Notes: a model not told the origin generated them from the sequence alone. Positions 16,757 through 26,075 are shown, counted from the stretch's first letter. The stretch: 56,852 bases of DNA from a bacterium F11 (GCA_002176905.1 MSYE01000259.1:1-56852); one strand, 5' to 3'. Program-made: numbers and translations.

Positions 16757-17992
16757 CTAGGTACGATAACCGGCATTAATACCCACGTAATGGCCTGTAA
16801 AATCACACGTCTTATATCGTGACCACTTGGTGCCAAGTCCCAAATTAACGCGGATGACAATCTTTTTGCGACGCATATAATCAATGGCCTTCTTCTCTGG
16901 GAAGGAAATCTCCTTTCCATTTTGACACACAAGCATATCCCCCAACCATATCTTAACTCGGTTTGGATCAAAGGGAACACCCGCATGCCCCAGGGCCATG
17001 AGAACCCGCCCCCAATTGGGATCGGCTCCATGGCACGCCGTTTTCACCAAAGGAGAGGAGGCCACGTTTGCTGCCATATCACGGGCTGCCTTTTCGGAAC
17101 GGGCACCCTCGATAAAAACATGAACCAAGCGCGAGGCTCCCTCACCATCAAGGGCAATTTTTGTTGTTAAACGTTCAGCGATTTCATGCAGTGCTGAACA
17201 AAATGTTTGATAAAGATGACCACGAGGATGGGTTATCTCAGTGGCGTTGGATCCCCCATTGGCCATCACAGCAACAAAATCGTTTGTCGATGTATCTCCG
17301 TCAATACTGACACAATTAAACGTTTTGTCTGTCACCTTCTCCAAAGCCCGCTGAAGAACATAGGGTTTCACCGCTGCATCCGTCAAAATAAATGACAGCA
17401 TGGTGGCATGAAGTTTTCCTGTGGGACCTTTTAAATTTGGGTGAATCATTCCGGATCCTTTCGCACATCCCCAAATTTTAACGGGGACCCCTCCCAACGA
17501 AAAGGAAAGACTGGCAACTTTGGGTTTTGTATCGGTGGTAAGAATAGCTTCAGAGGCACTTTTTCCCTCCATAATCGGTGTCACGCCAATCTTCTTCAAA
17601 ATATTTTTGATACCCGATCGAAACTGTCGCAACTTTACCCGAACACCAATGAGTCCTGTTGAGGCAAGCCAAACATCCTGTTTTTGTAGTTCCAATCCCT
17701 GCTCAAGCCATTGAGACACTTTCTTGGCATCCCGCAAACCTTCTTGTCCGGTCGCTGCATTGGCACTTCCTGAGTTAACAAGAATTGCCCGAACTTTTCC
17801 CCTGGATTGAATAAGTCGCTCTTGTGTAATAAGAATAGGAGCCGCTTTAACACGATTCTGAGTAAAAACCCCAGCTCCGGATGCTGGAAGATGGGAATAG
17901 AATAAAGCCAAATCTTTCTTACTCTTCTTATAAGAAAGTTTGGAGTTGATTCCAATTGCAGAATACCCTATGGGCCAATTTGTGGAGTTCAT
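16757..17992 (-). CDS. argJ: ArgJ, ornithine/glutamate N-acetyltransferase
   Basis: 411 residues from the ATG at 17992. It transfers acetyl from N-acetylornithine to glutamate, closing the cyclic arginine pathway; it is made as a precursor that cleaves itself at a Thr. Motifs are GSGMIHPN, the self-cleavage segment HATMLSFILTDA, CVSIDGDTSTND, GADPNWGR, and the C-terminal GINAGYRT. A longer frame to 18070 exists, but those 26 residues are encoded by an inverted repeat and are not family-like. Whether it is mono- or bifunctional cannot be read. argC lies two genes upstream. Confidence 0.95.
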   Translation of the reverse strand: MNSTNWPIGYSAIGINSKLSYKKSKKDLALFYSHLPASGAGVFTQNRVKAAPILITQERLIQSRGKVRAILVNSGSANAATGQEGLRDAKKVSQWLEQGLELQKQDVWLASTGLIGVRVKLRQFRSGIKNILKKIGVTPIMEGKSASEAILTTDTKPKVASLSFSLGGVPVKIWGCAKGSGMIHPNLKGPTGKLHATMLSFILTDAAVKPYVLQRALEKVTDKTFNCVSIDGDTSTNDFVAVMANGGSNATEITHPRGHLYQTFCSALHEIAERLTTKIALDGEGASRLVHVFIEGARSEKAARDMAANVASSPLVKTACHGADPNWGRVLMALGHAGVPFDPNRVKIWLGDMLVCQNGKEISFPEKKAIDYMRRKKIVIRVNLGLGTKWSRYKTCDFTGHYVGINAGYRT

Positions 17993-18028
17993 AATTTGGT
18001 TTTTAGTTCTTGGTTTTTTTAGTCCATG

Positions 18029-18095
18029 GTGCGTAGTCCGAAGTCCGTAGTAATATAAATTGAATACCACCGACTACGCACTGCGGACTACGGAC
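18029..18095. repeat. Inverted-repeat element upstream of argJ
   Basis: Arms 18029-18051 and 18073-18095 match as inverted repeats at 20 of 23 positions (core GCGTAGTCCG / CGGACTACG). Flanks carry TTAGTTCTTGG (18003-18013) and AACTAAGAACCAGGAAC (18109-18125). The last string recurs almost exactly inside the giant ORF at 39696-39718. The element creates a false N-terminal extension of argJ. Confidence 0.65.
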
Positions 18096-18140
18096 GCCTT
18101 ACTCACTACGAACTAAGAACCAGGAACGAAGTACTGCTTT

Positions 18141-18419
18141 TTACTCGTCTGCGTATGGTGATTCGCCGTCGATGATGGATCGATTGTGAGGCCGCTGACG
18201 GAATCGATTTCGGTTGTTGCGTGGCTTCTTATGAATACGCACTTTTATCCGTTTTCGGCACCGCGGACACCGCTTGGGATCGGTAAATCCCTTTGCTTTA
18301 AAAAAACGTTGCTCACCGGCATCAAAGATAAACGGTTTCTTGCAATCTTCACATACCAGTTTTCGATCACCGTTCTGTTTAATTCCTAAGAGGCTTTTGA
18401 TGGTTCCTAAAAAACCCAT
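18141..18419 (-). CDS. Zinc-ribbon domain protein
   Basis: 92 residues from the ATG at 18419, which has AAGGAG seven bases upstream; a longer frame to 18479 overlaps argC and lacks such support. The core is CEDCKKPFIF, DAGEQRFFKAKGF, then PKRCPRCR: two C-x2-C knuckles of the zf-trcl type of zinc ribbon. The tail is rich in Arg and Asn, suggesting nucleic-acid binding. The N-terminus has a short amphipathic helix. The role is unknown. It is placed between argC and argJ. Confidence 0.82.
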   Translation of the reverse strand: MGFLGTIKSLLGIKQNGDRKLVCEDCKKPFIFDAGEQRFFKAKGFTDPKRCPRCRKRIKVRIHKKPRNNRNRFRQRPHNRSIIDGESPYADE

Positions 18420-18444
18420 AACATTCTCCTTATCTATTAAAAGG

Positions 18445-19470
18445 TCAAACCTGAAGACCTTCTGTTTCGGAGCGACCAAAGAGGAGGTTCATATTCTGCA
18501 CAGCTTGTCCGGCCGCTCCCTTTCCTAAGTTGTCGATCGCTGCGACGATGATAGCCCGTCGCATTCGATCATCTTGAAAAATCCCAATGTCACAATAATT
18601 TGTATGACGAACATGTTTCGTTTGCGGAACAACTCCTTCTGGCAAAACGCGAACGAAAGGCTCTTGCTCATACGCTTTGATAAAAAGGGATCGTAAGTCC
18701 TTTATTCCAATGGCCTTCTTTAAGGTTGCGTACAGGACTGTGAGAAGTCCCCGATTCATCGGGATCAAGTGAGGCGTGAACGTGACTTTTACGCTTGAAG
18801 ACCCTACACTATCTAATACAGATTCAATTTCAGGTTGATGACGATGAGAACCCACATTATAGGGTTTCACCGATTCATTGACCTCACAAAAGGTCATTTG
18901 AAAATCAACCTTTTTTCCAGCTCCTGAAACCCCGGATTTGGCATCGACGATGAGGGAGTGGGGATCCACAATAAGGGGTTTTATGAGGGGGGCAGCGGCG
19001 AGAATGGCTGCTGTCGCGTAACATCCTGGATTTGCGACCAAAGTGGATTGTTGAATTTGGTTTCGAAAAAGCTCCGGCAACCCATAGACACGCGACTTTA
19101 ACAAATGGGGAGCACCATGCTTTTCTTTATACCAAGTTTGAAAAAGCGCTGCTGTTGGAAAACGAAAATCAGCAGACAAATCAATAACTTTTTTTCCCTG
19201 CTTAACCAATTGGGCCGTGGATTTCAGGCCCATCGTTGCAGGGAGACAGGAAAAGATCACATCTGAGTCATTGGCCACAACAGAAGGGTCGAATTTCTCG
19301 AACTTCAGGGAGGACCGCTTAACCAAAGAAGGGTGGATATCGCTAACCGCTTTACCAACCGAAGACCTGGAAGTGACATGTTTAATCACAACCCCTGGAT
19401 GAGAAAGAAGGAGTTGCAACAACTCACCACCAGAATACCCGGTGGCACCTAAAATAGAAACGCGAATCAA
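18445..19470 (-). CDS. argC: N-acetyl-gamma-glutamyl-phosphate reductase
   Basis: 341 residues. This NADPH enzyme reduces N-acetylglutamyl phosphate to the semialdehyde, the third step of arginine synthesis. Motifs are GATGYSGGELL (nucleotide binding), DLSADFRF, YGLPELFR, VANPGCYATAA with the catalytic Cys, SGVSGAGKK, and HRHQPEIE with HLIPMNRG. The start is TTG, with CAGGAG nine bases before it. It pairs with argJ downstream; argB and argD are not in this window. Confidence 0.97.
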   Translation of the reverse strand: MIRVSILGATGYSGGELLQLLLSHPGVVIKHVTSRSSVGKAVSDIHPSLVKRSSLKFEKFDPSVVANDSDVIFSCLPATMGLKSTAQLVKQGKKVIDLSADFRFPTAALFQTWYKEKHGAPHLLKSRVYGLPELFRNQIQQSTLVANPGCYATAAILAAAPLIKPLIVDPHSLIVDAKSGVSGAGKKVDFQMTFCEVNESVKPYNVGSHRHQPEIESVLDSVGSSSVKVTFTPHLIPMNRGLLTVLYATLKKAIGIKDLRSLFIKAYEQEPFVRVLPEGVVPQTKHVRHTNYCDIGIFQDDRMRRAIIVAAIDNLGKGAAGQAVQNMNLLFGRSETEGLQV

Positions 19471-19521
19471 ATGGGTTCACTCCTGAGGGGAGTTTTTAAT
19501 TATCTTACATTATCAGCTTAT

Positions 19522-20199
19522 TTAATCGATTTTGGGTTCAACTATCAATACAAATTCCCCTTTCGGGGTTTTTTTCTCCATCATTGAACGTACGGTTTGA
19601 ATATCCCCTCTGATAAATTCCTCGTACATTTTGGTCATTTCCCTAGCCAATAACACATCTGCTTTTGAACATACATCCTCAATGGTGGCCAATGTGGCCA
19701 TAATCCGAAAGGGGGACTCAAAAACTATTGTTGTTCTACCTAATCCTAAAGCCTCCCGCAACATTCGCTTGGCCCGCCCAGTTCGCCTTGGCAAAAAGCC
19801 TAGAAAAACAAAGCTTTCTGATCCAAAACCAGACACCGAAAGAGCTGATATCAATGAACTTGCGCCAGGAATGGGAACAACCGATATTCTCTTCTTTATA
19901 GCCTCTTGGATCAGACGGCTGCCAGGATCTGATACTCCTGGTGTTCCAGCATCTGTCACCAAAGCAACAGATTGCCCCGCACCAACACTCTCCAAAATTT
20001 GTGGTGACATCCTTTTATGGCTGTGTTCATCATATCGAATCAGCTTGTTCTTGATCTGATAGTGATTCATCAACTGCTGGGTCCGTCGTGTATCCTCACA
20101 AGCTATCATGCTGACCTGACGAAGAGTATCAAGCGCACGAATGGATATATCCCCCAAATTCCCAATGGGTGTGGCCACAACAAATAAGGTTCCGAGCAT
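19522..20199 (-). CDS. rsmI: RsmI, 16S rRNA C1402 2'-O-methyltransferase
   Basis: 225 residues from the ATG at 20199, where the family normally begins (LFVVATPIGNLGDIS). A GTG at 20232 would add 11 residues. It uses SAM to methylate the ribose of C1402 in 16S rRNA. Motifs are ATPIGNLGDIS, EDTRRTQQLM, YDEHSHK, SVALVTDAGTPGVSDPG, PIPGASSLISAL and FLPRR. The length is slightly shorter than E. coli RsmI (about 286), lacking the C-terminal extension, which is common. It follows the HD-GYP gene by 47 bases. Confidence 0.95.
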   Translation of the reverse strand: MLGTLFVVATPIGNLGDISIRALDTLRQVSMIACEDTRRTQQLMNHYQIKNKLIRYDEHSHKRMSPQILESVGAGQSVALVTDAGTPGVSDPGSRLIQEAIKKRISVVPIPGASSLISALSVSGFGSESFVFLGFLPRRTGRAKRMLREALGLGRTTIVFESPFRIMATLATIEDVCSKADVLLAREMTKMYEEFIRGDIQTVRSMMEKKTPKGEFVLIVEPKID

Positions 20200-20246
20200 G
20201 GAGAGAGAATAGGAACTTCCGCAAAAGGACACAATACAGGACCATT

Positions 20247-21446
20247 TTATTTCTCTATCAACGTCCCCTGTTTCTTCACGGTGGCAATAAAAGCCTCAAC
20301 CACATTGGGATCAAATTGTGTTCCCGCTCCCTTTCTGATTTCATCAAGTGCTTTCTCTGTCGTAAGGGCTTTTCTCCAGGGGCGATCGCTGGTCATCGCC
20401 CCCCATGCATCCAAAATTGCGACAATCCGCGCTCCAAGGGGAATTTCCTCTCCACTTAATCCCTCCGGATACCCCTTCCCGTTGAACCATTCCTGATGAT
20501 ATAGAACCATCGGTGCCACCGGGGCCAACATGGTTACCGGCGCCAGGATTTTGTGACCAAATTCGGGGTGTTTTTTAATAATTTCAAATTCCTCTGTGGT
20601 TAATTTCCCGGGTTTCTTTAGAAGAGAATCATCAATAGCAATTTTCCCGACATCGTGCATGAGCGCGGCGAATTCAAGATAGTAAGTAAATTCCTCTGGC
20701 ATATCGAGCTCCCGTGCCATTCCCCGGGCCAACTCACGGGCGCGTCGAGACTGCCCTTGATAAGAAGCATCCCGCGAATCCAAAGTATCAGCAATGGTTT
20801 GAACCAGTTCCAAATAAAATTTTTCTCGATTAAAAATCAAATCACGATTTTCTAAGGAAAGGGCCAAATGGTTAAAAAACATGGTTAAAAGGTCTACTTC
20901 TCGTTGTGATAAGACCTCTCCTGTCCGTCGAATAAATTGAAAAACTCCCCAAAGATGCCCCGATACAATAAGGGGCACAAACAATTCACTCGAGCCAGGA
21001 TTATCAGGTGAGGCCGCATGTTTGATAATAGGGACACGCTGAGAAGCCGCTTGCCCCACATCCCCTACGTCGAGCTTGACCCTGTTTGATTCTCCGTTTC
21101 TTTTGTATTCAACACCACGAACCAAATCCAAAATCAGCTCCTGCTGTTTCTCTAGAAACCGCCAAAAGCAGGCCGCATCAGCCCAAATAAGAGCACGACC
21201 TTCATCTAAACAAAGGATTTTCCAAGTGTCTTGTGCTTGTGGGTTTGACAACAAAGATTGCAGATTTGGTAGGGCACGGGTGAGAATATTGATGCGTGAA
21301 ATCTGTTGATCCAATCGTACCTGATTGAGCTCAAGTGCCTTTTTATAAGACCCCTGAACGCCGTTCAAACGACGCACCAAAAGGACACAAATTATCCCCA
21401 AAACAACGATAAGGGACACCAAAATTGTCAAAAGTATGGTATTCAT
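20247..21446 (-). CDS. Membrane-anchored GAF / HD-GYP protein
   Basis: 399 residues from the ATG at 21446; a TTG at 21473 would add nine. One N-terminal membrane helix (residues about 3-25) is followed by a coiled linker, a GAF-like sensor (about 50-190), and an HD-GYP domain (about 215-395). The latter shows LMHDVGKIAIDD with the HD pair, KHPEFGHKIL, YHQEWFNGKGYPEGL with the GYP signature, and ILDAWGAMTSDRPWR. Family members degrade cyclic di-GMP or related dinucleotides. The usual HHE before GYP reads YHQE, so one metal ligand differs. The GAF ligand is unknown. Divergent from the plus-strand signalling operon at 21549. Confidence 0.9.
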   Translation of the reverse strand: MNTILLTILVSLIVVLGIICVLLVRRLNGVQGSYKKALELNQVRLDQQISRINILTRALPNLQSLLSNPQAQDTWKILCLDEGRALIWADAACFWRFLEKQQELILDLVRGVEYKRNGESNRVKLDVGDVGQAASQRVPIIKHAASPDNPGSSELFVPLIVSGHLWGVFQFIRRTGEVLSQREVDLLTMFFNHLALSLENRDLIFNREKFYLELVQTIADTLDSRDASYQGQSRRARELARGMARELDMPEEFTYYLEFAALMHDVGKIAIDDSLLKKPGKLTTEEFEIIKKHPEFGHKILAPVTMLAPVAPMVLYHQEWFNGKGYPEGLSGEEIPLGARIVAILDAWGAMTSDRPWRKALTTEKALDEIRKGAGTQFDPNVVEAFIATVKKQGTLIEK

Positions 21447-21548
21447 CAATTTCAAGCCTAAATTTAGAGGCAAAATACCCCAAAATCAAGGGTCTTTGAA
21501 AAGATTTAATCCCTTGAAACAACCCCCAATTCAACCCATCCTAATAAT

Positions 21549-22469
21549 ATGATCACCACGCAAAAACAATTCACTGAGATTGGTTTGGGATTTGCCATTC
21601 AATCCGATCCATTTCAAGCGGGCCGTGAAGCGGCCCAAATGGCGAAAAGCCAACTCTCTCAACCAACTCCTCACCTCGTTTTGGCCTTTGGTCCTGATCA
21701 TTTTCGTTTTCAAGACTTTATGGAAGGCGTGCGCTTGGTAACAGGAAAAGACATGCTTGTTGGCATTTCCACAAGCCGGGTTTTGTCACAAGATATTTTT
21801 TCTCCCCAGGCTTGTGTGGTCGTTATTATCAATTCCAATCAATGCCGATTTTCAACGGCTTGGGCTCATACCGAAATGGATAATACGTTGGCCGCCATAA
21901 CCACGCTTTTCTCACAACTACGAGAAACACGGGGTAATATCCGATCTCAATTTCAACACCAGAATCTCTTTTTATTTGAAAACAGGCCACCCCCAGAGGA
22001 TCCTCATTTGCCCCATATGATCATGACGGAAACAGGTCTTGAATCTTGTTTTATAAAAATGAACCTCCAAAGGGCCCTTAAATCTTCCTTGATGTGTCAA
22101 AACCACATTTTATCTGAGGGATTGATTGCCATTGAATGTTTGTCCCCTACGCAGTGGGGATTTGGGGCTGTTGAGATTGAAGACTTTAAGAATCACCCTC
22201 AAATCTATCGAGAAGCAACAAGGGCTGCCATTCGAAATGCGCTCGCTCACATGGACAAACCAAATCCTTGTTTGGGATTTGTTCTTTTAAATTTTCAACT
22301 TGATAATTTGGCCACGGATGTTTTATCTCCCATGTTTTCATCGAGCCACGATATCATTCAAAATGTCCCACTTATTGGACTTGCATCCAAAGGCCCTTTC
22401 ATTCGTTATCCGAAGAACATGATAAATATTCAGAAGGAATCCATTGTGACGATTCTAATTCCCCAATAA
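21549..22469 (+). CDS. FIST-domain sensory protein
   Basis: 306 residues with no signal peptide or membrane helix. It resembles FIST N and C domains, proposed small-molecule (perhaps amino-acid) sensors that often accompany two-component proteins. Visible are an N-terminal HLVLAFGPDHF strand region, DMLVGISTS in the position of the usual GCSTAG motif, and a C-terminal FVLLNFQLDN / IGLASKGPFIR segment. It is the first gene of a plus-strand operon; the histidine kinase begins ten bases after its stop, so FIST is probably a partner of that kinase. The FIST call rests on pattern, not a search. Confidence 0.7.
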   Translation: MITTQKQFTEIGLGFAIQSDPFQAGREAAQMAKSQLSQPTPHLVLAFGPDHFRFQDFMEGVRLVTGKDMLVGISTSRVLSQDIFSPQACVVVIINSNQCRFSTAWAHTEMDNTLAAITTLFSQLRETRGNIRSQFQHQNLFLFENRPPPEDPHLPHMIMTETGLESCFIKMNLQRALKSSLMCQNHILSEGLIAIECLSPTQWGFGAVEIEDFKNHPQIYREATRAAIRNALAHMDKPNPCLGFVLLNFQLDNLATDVLSPMFSSSHDIIQNVPLIGLASKGPFIRYPKNMINIQKESIVTILIPQ

Positions 22470-22479
22470 AGGTGAGAAA

Positions 22480-24207
22480 GTGAGATTAGCATCCAAAATC
22501 AGCAGCCGGTCTGGATCCGATTTCGAGTTTGAAATCTTATGTGGATCAGACGAGAACAAAAGCAACCTTGCCACCGATATGGTTTGGGAACGAGACGCAT
22601 TGGGACGTCTTCGTCGCGAGCTGGTATGGACTATTGGGGAAGATCGCATGCATAGCATGATGAGCCGCTTAGGCTTTTCTTCTGGTCAATCAGACTGGAT
22701 CAAAAAAGGTATGACCAATCCTTCCATCCCAAAAAATTTGGGAAATTTAAAAGGCCTGGGATCCACCGTTGACCAATATGAATTTATTTATGAGGTAACA
22801 AATTCGTGCGAAGCATTGGAACATACTCGATTCTTTCAACCTCCGATTGAATTACCCCAATGTTGGCTATTGGCCGGATACTTGACGGGATTTATCAGCG
22901 CAAAATTAAACAAATCCATCTATTTTTTTGAGGTCCAATGCGTTGCCAGACAGGATTCCTGTTGCCGATTCATTGGAAAGGAGCGAGAAACCTGGGGACA
23001 AGATCAGAGACGAAACTTTAGAATGTATCAAGAAGACAATCTGAGGATGGAACTAGAGGAAACCAAGGAACAACTAAAGTTAACCAAAGATCGCTATCAA
23101 AATCTTTTCGAACAATCCAGTGTTCCCATCTTCATTATCGATCCCGAAACAGGAAGACATCTCGACGGAAATCTCTCAGCTGAAGAATTAACAGGCTATT
23201 CTCATGAAGAACTTCTTGCACGCAATATGTTTGATCTGAGGCCCACAGAGGAACATTCCACCATTGCCCACAACCTAAAAATTCTCTCCTCTGATGAATC
23301 AATTAAAAATCAGGAAATGGTCCTCTTAAAAAAAGATGGGACACACCTGATCGTTTCTCAATCGAGCAAAATACTATTCTTGGGAGGCCAAAAAGTTATC
23401 CAAACAATTATGCGGGATATTACCGATCTTAAAGAATCTGAACAGAAGGAAAGAGATCTCCACAAACAATTGCTTCGGAGTGAACGCTTATCGGGCATTG
23501 GTCGATTGGCAGCCAGCGTTGCGCACGAATTAAAGAATCCTCTTGGAGCCATCCGCAATGCCATTTATTACATTCGAGAGGCATTAAGGGGGAGCCAAAT
23601 CGTTGAATCTGATCCACAACTTAAAAATATAATTCAACTTGTTGAAGATGAGGTAGATGGATCAGTAAAAATTATTGGAGAACTGCTCGATTTTTCACGT
23701 GTCATTGAAATCCTTCCTCGTCCCACACAGATTAATGATCTCCTGGAGAAAGTGTCTTCTTCAATTACCATTCCGGAAAACATTGAGGTTAAATTTGATC
23801 TCGACATGACCCTTCCCTCGGCCAATGTCGATCAAGATAGGATTAAACAAGTCTTTATTAACGTTATCAACAATGCTGTCCAGTCGATGGAAAAAGGTGG
23901 AACCCTCATCGTTAAAACACGTTTGGAGATTCAGGGTACGGGACAAAAAGGAGCAAAAGGGGAACTTGTAACCGTCTCTTTTGAAGACACAGGGACTGGC
24001 ATTGATTCTCTTCATCTGAAAAAAATATTTGAGCCGCTTTTTACTACCAAGGCCAGGGGAACAGGATTGGGCCTTGCGATCAGCAACAATATTATCCAGA
24101 AACACGGTGGTGTGATTCATGTTACCAGCAAAAAAGGTCGAGGCACTTGTTTTACCATTCAATTGCCCTTAAACCCCCCTAAATCCAAGGAGGAAATGGA
24201 GTCATGA
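22480..24207 (+). CDS. Soluble V4R/PAS sensor histidine kinase
   Basis: 575 residues with no membrane helix. Residues about 20-175 resemble an XylR-N/V4R sensor pair; the end carries WLLAGYLTGF, FEVQCVARQDSCCRF, a Cys-rich V4R-like tail. Residues about 200-325 form a PAS domain (YQNLFEQSSVPIFIID, then MRDITDLKE). The H-box ASVAHELKNPLGAIRN places the phospho-His at residue 349. The ATPase domain has INNAVQSM, EDTGTGI and TKARGTGLGLAIS. The start is GTG with GGTGAGA upstream. Its stop overlaps the regulator's ATG by four bases, so the two form a cognate pair. The signal is probably cytosolic, perhaps aromatic or heme-like as in V4R families, but this is unknown. Confidence 0.9.
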   Translation: MRLASKISSRSGSDFEFEILCGSDENKSNLATDMVWERDALGRLRRELVWTIGEDRMHSMMSRLGFSSGQSDWIKKGMTNPSIPKNLGNLKGLGSTVDQYEFIYEVTNSCEALEHTRFFQPPIELPQCWLLAGYLTGFISAKLNKSIYFFEVQCVARQDSCCRFIGKERETWGQDQRRNFRMYQEDNLRMELEETKEQLKLTKDRYQNLFEQSSVPIFIIDPETGRHLDGNLSAEELTGYSHEELLARNMFDLRPTEEHSTIAHNLKILSSDESIKNQEMVLLKKDGTHLIVSQSSKILFLGGQKVIQTIMRDITDLKESEQKERDLHKQLLRSERLSGIGRLAASVAHELKNPLGAIRNAIYYIREALRGSQIVESDPQLKNIIQLVEDEVDGSVKIIGELLDFSRVIEILPRPTQINDLLEKVSSSITIPENIEVKFDLDMTLPSANVDQDRIKQVFINVINNAVQSMEKGGTLIVKTRLEIQGTGQKGAKGELVTVSFEDTGTGIDSLHLKKIFEPLFTTKARGTGLGLAISNNIIQKHGGVIHVTSKKGRGTCFTIQLPLNPPKSKEEMES

Positions 24208-25502
24208 GCACCAACCGCATACTCCTGGTTGATGACAATGACGGGCAACGGATTACGCTCGGAAGCATCCTGAAGCGGGCTGGTTTTGATGTGACCAGCG
24301 CCAATTGTGGCCAAGCCGCCATCACCGCCGCGGATCACGAAAAATTCGCTGGTGTTTTGTTGGATATCAAAATGCCGGACATGACGGGAATCGAAGTATT
24401 AAAAATTATAAAAGAAAAACAACCCGAGACCATGGTCATTATGATGACGGGGTTTTCCGAAACAGATTTTGCCATTGATGCTCTAAACAACGGAGCGACC
24501 GCTTTTCTATTGAAACCTGCCAATATCGAGCAGGTTAAAATGCTGGTCAATCAGGCCATTGAGCGTCAACGTCTGATCGAAGAGAACCAGGACATGTCGG
24601 TTGCTCTCCAGGAATGGGCCCAAGAACTAGAGAAAAAAGTGGAAGAGAGAACAGCTATGCTTCGGGAGGCCAATCGCACAACGCTTGACCTTTACGAGGA
24701 TCTGAAGAAAAATTTTGATTCCTCATTGGAAATCTTATCCATTGCAATTGATCAACGAGACAAATTAACCGCCAGCCATTCGTTTCGGGTCACGGAATAT
24801 TCGCTTGAGATCGCCAAACAGCTCAATATGGAACCCAATGATCTCGAAAAGCTTCGATATGCAGGTCTTCTTCATGATCTTGGGAAGGTGGAAGTCGATA
24901 AAAAAATTCTTTGCAAGGATGGATCACTCTCAAAGGAAGAATACAACGATATCCAACAACATGCTTTAGGGACCGGTGAACTTCTTTCCAAATTCAAGTT
25001 CAAACACGAACTTAATGATGTCCCGCTTATTGCCTCGAGTCATCATGAACGCTTCGATGGCATGGGATACCCCAAAAAATTAAAAGGAAATGAAATTCCT
25101 TTCCTCTCTCGGATATTGTCTGTGGCAGATGTCCTTGATGCCATTACCTCCACACGGCATTATCGAACCGCCATGGTTGTCACTGAAGCTCTCTCCGCCA
25201 TCAAAAGAGAAGCAGGGGGACACTTTGACCCGAAATGCGTGGATGCCTTGTTTCAAATTAAAACATCGGAATTTGTCAAAATCCACATGGCTGATAATAT
25301 TCATCAGATTAATTCTGATGATCTTGTTGTCTTGATGTCGTACACTTTGCAACAATTCTATGAGCTTCTTCGCCAAGATGACTATAGCCGGGAAGAACTT
25401 GATGTCATCAGACGTTTTCATCTCTATTATCAAGGTGTTCTTCCTCCAAAATTTGAAGGAAAGATAAAAGGCCCACCCCAAATTGATGCCGAAGCAGCGT
25501 AA
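24204..25502 (+). CDS. Response regulator with HD-GYP output (RpfG-like)
   Basis: 432 residues. The receiver covers residues 1-120: ILLVDDNDGQ acid pocket, phospho-acceptor Asp54 in LLDIKMPD, and LLKPAN with the conserved Lys. A coiled linker (about 125-165) leads to an HD-GYP domain with LLHDLGKVEVD (His224/Asp225), SSHHERFDGMGYP with the full HHE and GYP signatures, and ADVLDAITSTRHYR. The expected activity is cyclic di-GMP hydrolysis controlled by phosphorylation. The C-terminal 90 residues extend beyond the domain. It is translated with the upstream kinase through an ATGA overlap. Confidence 0.94.
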   Translation: MSTNRILLVDDNDGQRITLGSILKRAGFDVTSANCGQAAITAADHEKFAGVLLDIKMPDMTGIEVLKIIKEKQPETMVIMMTGFSETDFAIDALNNGATAFLLKPANIEQVKMLVNQAIERQRLIEENQDMSVALQEWAQELEKKVEERTAMLREANRTTLDLYEDLKKNFDSSLEILSIAIDQRDKLTASHSFRVTEYSLEIAKQLNMEPNDLEKLRYAGLLHDLGKVEVDKKILCKDGSLSKEEYNDIQQHALGTGELLSKFKFKHELNDVPLIASSHHERFDGMGYPKKLKGNEIPFLSRILSVADVLDAITSTRHYRTAMVVTEALSAIKREAGGHFDPKCVDALFQIKTSEFVKIHMADNIHQINSDDLVVLMSYTLQQFYELLRQDDYSREELDVIRRFHLYYQGVLPPKFEGKIKGPPQIDAEAA

Positions 25503-25541
25503 TAAATCTGCTATCATTCGAAAAAATCGTAGGAGATTCAA

Positions 25542-26075
25542 ATGCCCCCCCTGCAACGTACCCTGGTCTTAATTAAACCTGATGCTGTAAAACGATCCTT
25601 GATTGGCCCCGTATTAACCAAACTCGAAGAAGCAAAGTTGGATTTGATCGCATGCCGATTGGTGAGGGTTAGCGAAATCCTAGCCAAGGAACACTACGCT
25701 CAACATGTGGGAAAGCACTTTTTTGCCGAACTTATTCAATACATCACTGGGAAGATACATGGAGCCCCATTCGATAAGGTGCTGGCCTTGGTTTATGAGG
25801 GAGAAAATGCCATTCAAGCGGTGAGAACATTGGCAGGAGATACCAATCCAGAAAAGGCCAAACCCGCCACCATTCGAGGAATGTTTGGAAGAATAACCAC
25901 AAAAGGAATGTTCGAAAATGTTGTCCATGCCTCCGCCACCCCCCTGGAAGCCGAAAGAGAGATTAAGTTGTGGTTTAAGCCTGAGGAGATTTTGCGGGAG
26001 ACATATGCGGTTAAGAAGAATGGAATTAAGGTTGAATGGGAGAGGATACCGGCCGTTTCTGAGTTAGAGACTTAA
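25542..26075 (+). CDS. ndk: Nucleoside diphosphate kinase with C-terminal extension
   Basis: 177 residues, about 35 more than the common bacterial form. It transfers the gamma-phosphate between nucleotides through a phospho-His. Motifs are TLVLIKPDAVKR, IHGAPFDKVLALV near the nucleotide site, RGMFGR, and the active-site NVVHASAT. The extra C-terminus (from about residue 150) is charged and hydrophobic by turns and of unknown use. TAGGAGA precedes the ATG. It is the last plus-strand gene before the giant ORF and lies 39 bases after the HD-GYP regulator. Confidence 0.94.
   Translation: MPPLQRTLVLIKPDAVKRSLIGPVLTKLEEAKLDLIACRLVRVSEILAKEHYAQHVGKHFFAELIQYITGKIHGAPFDKVLALVYEGENAIQAVRTLAGDTNPEKAKPATIRGMFGRITTKGMFENVVHASATPLEAEREIKLWFKPEEILRETYAVKKNGIKVEWERIPAVSELET

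Noticed and set aside
17993..18070. Longer argJ start
   Set aside because: The extra 26 residues come from an inverted repeat and lie before the family's normal N-terminus.
21474..21548. Promoter for the FIST operon
   Set aside because: TTGAAA strings are present, but none has a -10 at acceptable spacing, so I do not call one.
25080..25556. A 158-codon minus-strand ORF
   Set aside because: It overlaps the HD-GYP domain of the response regulator and the start of ndk; composition is shadow-like.
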